Shown here: in pieces, positions 13,201-25,200 of the stretch
How the letters are laid out: each line of letters starts with the position of its first letter
How positions within the stretch are numbered: position 1 is the first letter of the stretch
Source of the DNA: Limnoperna fortunei
Taxonomy: Eukaryota > Mollusca > Bivalvia > Mytilida > Modiolidae
Direction: 5' to 3'
Length of the DNA stretch: 64,000 nt
Assembly (NCBI GenBank): GCA_944474755.1
Contig: OX104125.1
Location: 49,835,346 to 49,899,345 of the forward strand
Translations under genes and position numbers: made by a program
Notes under the pieces: model-generated
What the model was told of the DNA's origin: nothing
Databases searched by the model: none
What the model saw: only the letters and a program-made list of their open reading frames with translations

Positions 13201-16200
13201 ACAGATTGACAGACAAGTTGGCTATCACATTCGGTGAGGATCAGTATTGAAGGACAATATGAAATCTTTTTTGAATACTACTAGAATAATACGATTCAAT
13301 GTGTCAGACATTTGCTCTGAAGAGGCTGACAATTAATAGAGACCATATTTTTAACATTCACGAGTGTTGGGTTCCTGAGTAGCTAAGCTCTTATTGGTAT
13401 TTAGGGTATTTAAATAAAAATACGGTCTTAGATGACAGCAATATTTAACTTGGGAACAACACTAGAAACTCAAATTAATAAAGAGAAACCCAAAGAATTA
13501 GTATAGGACCACTGGAATACTCTATTTACTAAAAATTGATTGCTAAAATATATGCAGACTGAACACACACTGTATTACCTTGAACTATAAGTTTGGAACT
13601 TCGAACAATTTTTTTTATCCTAATAGAGTATTCTCCTTGATCATCAAGTGTAGTATTGTTTACAACAAGTCTGTGAAGTTTCCCATATTTCTCCACTTGA
13701 TATCTGCCTGATGTGCTCACTTCAGTGCCATCTTTAAACCACAGGGCTGTTTGATTATCTTCAAGCACTTCACATTCAAAGTGTACATTTTCACCCTCTA
13801 TACATGTCCTAGTAGCCAATGACTTAGTGACATATTCTGGAGAGGAAATATGAATAATACTTTGTCATTTTTCTGTGTTACTAAAATGTGTTATTGAGTG
13901 CAGTGTTTAGGTTGTTATTTACAATATTTCCATCATATTGTTATCTATGATAAAAAATAATGTTTGTTATTAACAAATGTGGACTGTTAGCAGCTCACAA
14001 AGGGATACCCGCGCCCCCCCCCCCCCCCCCCGCTTTCAAGTCCAATTATCTCCCCTTAATAAGTTAATGATAACTGAGGTCAATAAAAATTATTCCTGCA
14101 CATCTACATATAATGTACTTCCTTTATGCTAAATTTCATCAAGCGGTTTAGGAGGAGTTGGGCATACAAGGGATGTGAACAGACGGACAGACAGACAGAC
14201 AGACAGGGTGATTCCTACATATCTCTCCCTCAAACAAGTTTGTGGGGGTATAATTAACTACTATAATATTCACTTAGATAACAGCAAAACTGCCGATATG
14301 ATATATTTGGCTGAACCAGTTCAATATGAATTTTTCTAGTTCAATATCGGTATTGGCCTGATTCCAACCTGAATTGGCCTAATTAATTTGGACTAATTAA
14401 TTAATAAAGATATCATTACGTGATGATTTTTGTATTGGCCTAGCTATTGGTTTTTGGCTGAACCTCAGGCCAATACAGCAAGCCTTAGACCAATACCTAG
14501 GCCAATACAGAAATCATTACGTATTAATATCATATTATCTACTTAATAATAATAGTGAAGAACTGGAAGTAAGTGAGTGTATGTTTTTACTTAATCACAA
14601 CAGAAAATATAGTCTGTGGTATGCACAGTTTTGCTTGTTTTTTTCAGTGATATTAAGTCCACAATAAAACATGCATGCACATTCGAAGAAATTTTTTTCA
14701 CAGTAAGAAATCCAGTCTTTGTGCAGGCTTTGCGATTACCTGATTACTGAAGACCCAAGCCACACAATGAAGCATACCAGGTGAGAAAGCTACCAACTAT
14801 ACCATGAAGCCAGTATCAATTGGTCAATACAATTGCAACTAGTACAATAAGTTGAATTTCAAAGAAAAATATTTGACAATCAAACCTTTGATGTGTAGTG
14901 TTGTTGATCTCAGTCTTCTGTTTATTTTAACCGTGTAATTGCCAGCATCCTGCAATTCAGCCTGTATAATTGATAAAGTATGGATTTTACCGAGTACTTT
15001 AATTTCATACTGATCACAATTCTGAAGAACAACACCTTCTTTAACCCAGTCAGCTGTAGCATCTGCATCCAGGACTTCACAACATAGATCTACCTTGTCC
15101 CCTTCGATACAGTAAATATTTCTTTCTAGACTCTTTGTAAAATATTCTATAACAGAACATAATAAGTTTTTCATCAGCCTTATGGTTTCAGTACAGCAGT
15201 TTACACATAAAAATGTTAATTTATGCAAACATTAAGAGCTGTAAATATAAAGTTAACAAATTATATATAAACAGTAAACTATGACTGTAGAAAGGAATAA
15301 CGAACATTTTGTAGTTTAACCTTCTAATTACAGTAAACACTAAGATATCATGGTCAATAGAGTTGATGGGTCAAGTTAGGCCTACTGTGCTTTCAAAGAA
15401 ATTTGCACCTTACCCAGTAAAATGATGAGAATGGCTAGAAGATCAGGACTGGTTTTTTTAGCTTGGGTATCTGATAAAACCAGAATGATTTGCAGATGGG
15501 ATCCGACTTTTACTGTGTGTTTAATGAAGCAATCTTTCAGCTATTTCATGTTTTTTTTTATTGATGGAAGAAACAGAAATAGGCAAAGAGAAAACAGACA
15601 AACAATGTCAATTAAAACTATGGATCAGGCACAATTTGCATAAGAAGCTCATACACACAAGCCAAGCAAACCACTACATGAATTGTACTTATGGTATATC
15701 TTAAATAAAATCAGGTTTATACTGGGACGATGATGTTAAAACAGATCATATTGGTAAACATCAATTTCAAATTAACCCTAAATATGCTGTAAGTGATTGT
15801 TCTGCAATGTTTGTTTGAGTTTAATGTCCTGTCTGCAAGTTTTCAGCTATATCATGGCTTATCTGAGAAAGAAGTACCTTTGGTAGGAAAACTGGCAATC
15901 CTTGTCAATTAAAATAGAAGATGGAGTTTTTGTAAGAAAACCTGAAACTTAAACAAAAAGGTACCAAAAAATGTGATGACTTTTACTTTTAAACTTAAAC
16001 TTTACAAAAGTTTTCTTTAAACTTGTTCGAAAAGAACGTACACGACTAATAGATATTATACACATACTGTCTGCAGTTAAGGGTATATACTAGATTACCA
16101 CACAAATGAAGAATAAAACCTGAGATGAAGTCGAGGGAGGTATTCTTTTCTGAGTGTGGCGATCTAGTATACCACCCTCAATTGCAGGCTGTACGAGTTT

Positions 16201-19200
16201 CTTTCGCTTCCTTACTTATCAATAAGGCTGCAATATATCCTCATCGATGATTGCGAATGACAGTTTTAATGTTTGCCATTGTTATCTGTTAAAATTGTTG
16301 CTTGACAGAAGAAAAGTTCAATTAAAATTTTACTTCTTAATGGAAAGGGCCTGAGCGGGTGGTACTAGTATTCTACAGAGGCTTTTATTATTGACAGAAG
16401 GGTAGTTTTCATCACAGAAAGGTGGTATTTGTAAATTAATGGTGGTTTACAGGGAAATGGGGGAAAATTTTTAAGTACCAATGTATGATTTTGTTAAACA
16501 TAAATAATTACCATATAAATTTCTAGTTTCATTGTAGAAAATGAGGGTACAATTCCAATTTAATCACAAACTTTCATAATTTACTTTCAGATGTCGAGGA
16601 CACATTATAATACACAATGCCTTTCATTCCACAACCTTGCTTAACCTTTATATACATTTTGGGGTGCAATAGACCAAACTGTAATTAAATGGGCTGTTTA
16701 AAAAAAGGACCCCAAGATTTAAAAAAAAATTTCAATTTTAAGCATGAGCATATCAAGTTTTTGTTCATAATTTCCAAATGTGCATAAGTTGAAGTTAATA
16801 AAAAGAAAGAAAGAAATGTAAAGGTAAGAAATAAAGTTTTTATAATATTTTTTTTTACAAATTTTGAAATATAAAACACCTTTAACATTTATACATTTTA
16901 CTTCAGTTTAACAATGTTATGCTTCATATAACTTGTTGCTGTTTTCTTAAAAAATGTAAAAAGACTTTCTGTGCAAGATTTTGAACAATATGCAATTGTA
17001 CTTTTTCAAAAAATAATTTTCTTTTCAAAAGTTTTTGAAACATTCTTTTGTTATCTACCTCTTAAATTTTCAAAAGTAGAATGCATTTTTGCATTTAGGA
17101 ACAAAACTATTATATTGTAATTATAAATCATCCCTGGAGAAAAAAAATTCATGATAAAGTTAAAAGAAAGAAATACATTCTTTTAAAAGTATTGAGGTAA
17201 TTTTGTGATATTGTTGGGAACAAATTTCATATATCTTAACAATTTTAATAGGATATTTAAGATAGAACAAAATTAATATGTGAGCTGTTTAAAAAAATCA
17301 CCCGAACAGGTTTTGGTCCTCTAAATGTATGGCTAGTTGTTGGGAAATTGTCTGCAAAAAATCTTGAAGATATGTCAGAAAACAAAAAAGTTATGCCAAA
17401 ATTGTCAGGAGTGCAACGCTTTTCTGTGACGCCTACAAATGTCATTTTTTAAAAGGTGACCAAAAGGTGACCCTGTCAGAAGTGCAACACAAATATAAGC
17501 CATGTTGCATTAAGTTCTTTGTAGAAATTTTTTCCTTTTGTTTTCAATGATCGATGGAACCAAAATTAAATCATAAATATAACTTTGCTGCATCAAAGCA
17601 GTCACTGCAAGATACCCTAAAACTGGTTAACTGATCAGGTAAACCAAATAAAACAGAGCACCCTCATTTGTCAGGAGTGCAACAAATGACATGTTCTTAG
17701 ATATATATTTTCTTTATACATTGACTTATTTTGTGTTTTTCTTAAGTTTTCAGCAGAAGCTACACAGAAGCATTGAATAAATATTTTAGAATGTATAATT
17801 TCAATGTATATATATCATGTATATCTATCACGACAAGAGATGTTGCCCTGATTCTGTTGTTTATACTGACTGTATAATATACAATTACTGCACTTGAACG
17901 AGATCAATATTAGATTTTATGGAGCAGGTTTAGAATAATAATGAACGAGGCAAAGCCAAGTTCAATATTATTCTACCCTGCTCCATAAAACCCCATACTG
18001 ATCAAGGTCAAGTGTAGTAATTGCTTTATTACATAATTTATTGAATCATGTAATGGAATGTACAGGACTTTTTTTATTCCTGAAACTGACTGTCTTTCAT
18101 AATGTTTATTTCTCGAAAATCAGTAAAATATGGACATAAATGACGAACTGTTTGCAGTGATTATTTCTTGTATAATTTCCCATCCTCTGAGTCCTTCTGC
18201 ACAAAATTTACAAAGATTTGAGTACAAATACAAAGATTCCGCCATTTCCAAACTAACAGACATGTCCATTTCACCTAAATATTTCGCAAAACAACGAATC
18301 GCTTGCTCTTTCAATTTGCATGTGTGTTTACATCATCTCTTTTCTTAATGATTTCATTAATTTCCAAGTTAGTAATATCTGCAAATCTTTGATTATTAGC
18401 ACCAGAACAATCCGTATTACTTACACTCGATGATGTTACCATGTTTACAAACAACAACATAATCCAAACAAAGCCAGAACAATAATTGTGATTGGTTTAG
18501 TGGAATAAAGAAGGAAGATTTGATTGCCTATCGGATTTCCGTTGGAGGAAACAGCACGTGCTAGGTATTTCCATTCATAAATTTCTCAAGTCATGTGTAT
18601 TTGTTTAGGCCAATAGAAAAAAGTCAAAAATATATATTATGTGTTACTTCTCAATATCATGTATATTTACCTATCACAACAAGAGATGTTTCTCTGACTG
18701 TTTTGTTTATACTGACTGTATAATTCTCAATACCATGTATATTTACCTATCACAACAAGAGATGTTTCTCTGACTGTTTTGTTTATACTGACTGTATGTT
18801 TGTTTGTTTGATGGTGTTTAACGCCACTTTCAGCAATTTTTCAGCTATATCATGGCGTCCAGTTTTTATTGGGGGAGGAAGCCGGAGTACCCGGAGAAAA
18901 CCCCGACCTGCGGTAGGAAAACTGGCAATCCTTGTCAATTAAGATTGGAGTCGAGTAAACCCTGCCTGCAGTGAGAATCGAACCCGCAATCTCAGTGTTG
19001 ACAGACCACGTGATCAATAGTAGACGAACTACCTTGACCACTCGGCCAACGAGGCCCCTATACTGACTGTATAATTCTCAATACCATGTATATTTACCTA
19101 TCACAACAAGAGATGTTTCTCTGACTCTGTTGTTTATACTGACTGTATAATTCTCAATATCATGTATATTTACCTATCACAACAAGAGATGTTTCCGGGA

Positions 19201-22200
19201 CTGTTGTTTATACTGACTGAATAATTCTCAATATCATGTATATTTACCTATCACAACAAGAGATGTTTCTCTGACTCTGTTGTTTATACTGACTGTATAA
19301 TTCTCAATACCATGTATATTTACCTATCACAACAAGAGATGTTTCTCTGACTCTGTTGTTTATACTGACTGTATAATTCTCAATATCATGTATATTTACC
19401 TATCACAACAAGAGATGTTTCTCGGACTGTTGTTTATACTGACTGTATAATTCTCAATATCATGTATATTTACCTATCACAACAAGAGATGTTGCTCTGA
19501 CTCTGTTGTTTATACTGACTGTATAATTCTCAATATCATGTATATTTACCTATCACAACACGAGATGTTTCTCGGACTGTTGTTTATACTGACTGAATAA
19601 TTCTCAATATCATGTATATTTACCTATCACAAAAAGAGATGTTGCTCTGACTCTGTTGTTTATACTGATTGTATAATTCTCAATATCATGTATATTTACC
19701 TATCACAACACGAGATGTTTCTCGGACTGTTATTTATACTGACTGAATAATTCTTAATATCATGTATATTTACCTATCACAACAAGAGATGTTGCTCTGA
19801 CTCTGTTGTTCATACTGACTGTATAATTCTCAATACCATGTATATTTACCTATCAAAACAAGAGATGTTGTTCTGACTCTGTTGTTTATACTGACTGTAT
19901 CTCAATATCATGTATATTTACCTATCACAACAAGAGATGTTTCTCAGACTCTGTCGTTTATACTGACTGTATAATTCTCAATAGCATGTATATTTACTTA
20001 TCACAACAAGAGAAGTTTCTCTGATCCTGTTGTTTCTACTGACAGTATAATTCTCAATACCATGTATATTTACCTATCACAACAAGAGATGTTTCCGGGA
20101 CTGTTGTTTATACTGACTGAATAATTCTCAATATCATGTATATTTACCTATCACAACAAGAGATGTTTCCCGGACTGTTGTTTATACTGACTGAATAATT
20201 CTCAATATCATGTATATTTACCTATCACAACAAGAGATGTTTCTCTGACTCTGTTGTTTATACTGACTGTATAATTCTCAATACCATGTATATTTACCTA
20301 TCACAACAAGAGATGTTTCTCTGACTCTGTTGTTTATACTGACTGTATAATTCTCAATATCATGTATATTTACCTATCACAACAAGAGATGTTTCCCGGA
20401 CTGTTGTTTATACTGACTGAATAATTCTCAATATCATGTATATTTACCTATCACAACAAGAGATGTTTCTCTGACTCTGTTGTTTATACTGACTGTATAA
20501 TTCTCAATACCATGTATATTTACCTATCACAACAAGAGATGTTTCTCTGACTCTGTTGTTTATACTGACTGTATAATTCTCAATATCATGTATATTTACC
20601 TATCACAACAAGAGATGTTTCTCGGACTGTTGTTTATACTGATTGTATAATTCTCAATATCATGTATATTTACCTATCACAACAAGAGATGTTGCTCTGA
20701 CTCTGTTGTTTATACTGACTGTATAATTCTCAATATCATGTATATTTACCTATCACAACACGAGATGTTTCTCGGACTGTTGTTTATACTGACTGAATAA
20801 TTCTCAATATCATGTATATTTACCTATCACAAAAAGAGATGTTGCTCTGACTCTGTTGTTTATACTGACTGTATAATTCTCAATATCATGTATATTTACC
20901 TATCACAACACGAGATGTTTCTCGGACTGTTATTTATACTGACTGAATAATTCTTAATATCATGTATATTTACCTATCACAACAAGAGATGTTGCTCTGA
21001 CTCTGTTGTTCATACTGACTGTTATAATTCTCAATACCATGTATATTTACCTATCACAACAAGAGATGTTGTTCTGACTCTGTTGTTTATACTGACTGTA
21101 TCTCAATATCATGTATATTTACCTATCACAACAAGAGATGTTTCTCAGACTCTGTCGTTTATACTGACTGTATAATTCTCAATAGCATGTATATTTACTT
21201 ATCACAACAAGAGAAGTTTCTCTGATTCTGTTGTTTCTTCTGACGGTATAATTCTCAATATCATGTATATTTACCCATCACAACAAGAGATGTTTCTCTG
21301 ACTCTGTTGTTTATCCTGCCAGTATAATTCTCAATATCATGTATATTTACCTATCACAACAAGGGATGTTTCTCTGACTCTGTTGTTTATACTGACTGTA
21401 TACTTTGATGTATCATTTAGCTCACAATTCTTAATGGATAGTCTGTGAAGTTTTCCTGCTTGTAAAATTTCATACTTTCCATCATTTTCCATGTGGATTC
21501 CATTTTTGTTCCAGCAGGCAGGTAAGCTGTCTTCTATAACTTCACATGTAAATTGTGCTGTTTCTCCCTCAATACATTCCACACTTTGATCGAGATTCGT
21601 TGCAAAGTATTCTGTAAATAATGCAAGTCACAAAACTAACTAGTGAAGAGACAAAATTCAATGTGTACATGACTATTGATCAACGACAATGTATAAATAG
21701 TGACATGTTTGGACACAGAAAAATGTATAGCCTGCATTTCGCATCAGCAATGAAAATAATAACAAATTAACATGTTGTGGTAATTTATATTGTAATTCTG
21801 TTTAATTCGTGCAGCATTCACTTAATATCGTAATTCTTTATCAAAGGCAAACTACTTACACATACATAAAGTAACACATAAACATTTGTGGCAATCTATA
21901 TTTTACAATGTAAACTAAAAAGAAAAATTGATCGTTTAATTCTATTTAGTTTATGTAGCATTCATTTAAGACAGTAATTCTTTCTCCAATTAGAAACGTA
22001 ATAAATTATATTCTCAAAGAAAGACAACATGAACCAGCACTAAGTCCTGCTAAGTATACCCTCACTCCACCATTTTTCTGCTTGGAAAACAGGAAGTACA
22101 TAAATGACTGACCTGGAAAGGAGAAGTGCAGTACAACTCATCAGGATTAAGCTGTACACCACATTTGAAATCAAACATTTGAGTAGAAGCCAAAAATCTG

Positions 22201-25200
22201 TTACAAATGTTTGCACCGGACGGACAGACGGCCGAACGGACAAGGTGATAGCAATGTAGCCCTCTTACCAAAGGGGTATAATTATAAAAGTTATCATGTA
22301 ACTGTATTTTTGAAATCTTGAGAAATCTGGAATGCTGGTATCCAATCTAATGCTTGCGACAACTAATATCCAGCACTACTTATTTGTAATTTAATGTGCC
22401 AGTACACATTTATATATATATATATTGTAAATTAAAATGACAATCAGATTCTATCTATAAGTCACAAATCATAAATCCTTTTATGAATGTACTAATTACA
22501 TGCATTAATTGTACAGGATTATAATATACATGAAATTTTTTTAAAATTCTTATAATTCATCTACAATGAAACTGAAATAGGTTGAGAAGGATTATCATAA
22601 CATACTGTTCACTTATATTTTAATATAATACAATTACTGCACTTGAATAAGATCAATGCCAAGTTTTATGGAGCAGGGTAAAACAAAATTGAACGAGGCA
22701 AAATGAAAACCAGAGGCTTTAAAAAGCCTATCATAACCTTTGGGACTTAATTAAATTCATCCAAGTGAAATAACTTTAATTAGGTTGGATATTTATACAT
22801 TTTACATCATCAATAATTGTACTGTGGACACAGATAAAATGTTTTGCCTGTATTCCCATCATTATTAACTAGAGAAAGACGATCTAGCGATCACTGATAC
22901 CACCGAAAATCGATAGGCTTCTTCCCATCATATTATACAACAATATTCCACAGTTTTATTCAAATCAGATGCAAACTTTTTGAGTTATTGTACGGAAACA
23001 ACTGCGACCAAGAAATTTGACGGATTTGATCTGCACTAATCCAAAATCTTTAACGTAGTCACCAGATCGTGAAATTGAGGTCAAGGACAGGTGACAGGTG
23101 ACTGAATGGCAAGTACTTATCATAAGCTACCACTTGACCAAATTTGATGGACCTAGGGATTAAGCCATACTATAATGATGAATTCAGGCTATCTCATTAA
23201 ATGTCACCCTATACGACGAAAGTTTAGTTACCTGTGTTTGTGGATAGTATTTGGTCGTGTTAAAATATAATGGAATATGTAACAAGTATGTATAAATCTG
23301 TATGTTTTATAACCTGTTTAAAATGAATCTTGTGGAAACACTTTTTGAATGATAAATCAGATAAATCAGACACAATTTCAAAGATTTAAGTAGAATAAAA
23401 ACAGTCTTAAGGTAGATTATCTTTGTTTTAAATCTATTTAATATGAATTTCTGAAGATTTATTGAAAAGTTTTACATATACTAGTGAATGCATGCATTAC
23501 ACTGTCAATCAAGGCAACTAGTGGACAGAACACCAAATACATCAAAATACCAGACTGAGAAATTGAGGTGAATGTCAGTTGACAACAAGACTGTCATATT
23601 CTATTTATTAGCAATCTATATATCAAGTATCATGAGTATTTTGTCATCCTAGCACCCATGATTTTTGAGGAACTTCAGTACTCCAATAACATTATTGTAG
23701 CCACAGGACCATGAAATTGAGATGATTGACAGGTGACAGACTTTCAAGTACTCATCATTAGCTACCACAGGAAAAAAATTGATGGACCTATACCTTAATC
23801 ATACAAAGATATCAAGCAAAATGTCAAGTGTTAACACCATCGCTGGAAATCCATATGAATGTCTTTTCTTCAACACTCATCACAGACATGTCGAAAGCAG
23901 CTATTCCTTAAAAGGTGTAAAATATAATCTAACTCCTATAATTAAACTTAATCTCAGAGAACAATTAACTAATATCAGTCATTAGAAACAAGGAGGATCA
24001 GGAAAATATGTTAAACCTGACCAAAGACCACCATACTTCAACCCCACAAAGAAATCATGCAATTGATGAAAACTGTATGTATTAACATTTCTAAAATCTT
24101 ATTTGCTAATGGCATGGCCATGTAAGACACTGTACAAATTTTACAAGTCCAGTAATTCTTCATTTATTTATTTCTTAAGACACTATTCCCACAAAGCGTC
24201 ATTAAAATTGGTTGAGGAAGAGAAGATTAAAATCTAAATGGACATTGGATGACCGACAAAGAGTGATCACACCTGACAGTCCAATTTGTCAGGTATGTTA
24301 ATATTGGTAAAAATATAACAATAAAATGTTCAATAAATTTACCATAAATGTCAAGTCGTGAGCTTCTTTGACAACCTTCAAATTTAGCATTATACATTCC
24401 TCGATCTGTTAGGTCTGCATTTCTTACGATAAGTGTGTGCTTTAGACCAGAGGTTTCTACAACAAATTTGTCAGAAACCTCTATTCTATTGCCCTCTTTA
24501 AACCATTCAACAATATTGTTACGCTCTTTGGTCCAAAGTTCAAATCTGGCATCACAGCCTTCAACTACTCTGATATCATCAAGGTCCCTGGTGAGGCATT
24601 CTGCAAAGAAATTAATAAGGGTAAAGTTTCACCCTGTTCTGGTTAATATACAAAAGGGGAAAGCTACTGTCAATCCTTGATTGCCACTTGGATCAGTCAT
24701 TAGCCATGTTTAGATATTCTGCAAATAATTTAATTTGCTTTGTAAGCTGAAATCTGATTGGTCAATTCAAATCGGGCAAACCATATTATAAGAAATAACT
24801 TGTGTGACCTATGACCTATTCTAACGCCGTTAAAATTCAAATAGTTCCACAACGTCATCGACGCATTTACCACAAAATTTGATAAGATTTATACATGTAG
24901 TTAAAATTAACTTATAAGGAATATTTCAAATTTCTGAACAGATTATACGATATAATATGGTTTGGGTCTGTTTACACCATTCATTAGGCGTAAACAGACC
25001 CAAACCATATTATATCGTATAATCTGTTCAAAAATTTGAAGTATTCCTTAAGTAATTATTCATTATAAATTGTATAGTCACGTGCTTTCCACCAATATAA
25101 CTTTAATTTGTAATTCTTTTTTCAGATCACCACAAACTATGTTCTAAAACAGGGATTCCTGTTGATTCTTGCACATGACAATATTTATTTATATGTGCAA

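Larger units (their letters stand above)
13837..14885. other. Intron with poly-C repeat element and fold-back
   Basis: Besides the two elements listed separately (13984-14256, 14409-14531), only AT-rich sequence is seen. Confidence 0.5.
15147..18644. other. Intron, AT-rich with eroded SINEs and fold-backs
   Basis: Large intron segment. Eroded SINE family 1 pieces lie at about 15525-15625 and 15805-15915; fold-backs are listed at 16067-16196 and 17878-18640. The rest (16200-17800) is AT-rich with repeated gtcaggagtgcaac-like phrases near 17404, 17476 and 17670 but no gene. Confidence 0.5.
21612..24342. other. Intron with several dispersed repeats
   Basis: Contains a terminal-hairpin repeat ending at 22275, a TA run at 22412-22428, a lone MITE arm at 22622-22695, a diverged 161-bp-family piece at 22868-23000 and degraded 146-bp-family pieces at 23010-23990. 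No coding exon was found. Confidence 0.5.

Noticed and set aside
18120..18348. Opposite-strand frames of 64 and 72 codons
   Set aside because: Within the MITE-like insertion; no motifs, and overlapping open frames on both strands fit chance.
13579..24600. Cell-surface Ig receptor
   Set aside because: No signal peptide or membrane segment in the visible exons; Ig domains lack the Cys pair and are followed in phase by Roc-COR.
24435..24680. 81-codon plus frame
   Set aside because: Antisense of the Ig1 exon, whose minus-strand frame has clear Ig motifs and splice sites.
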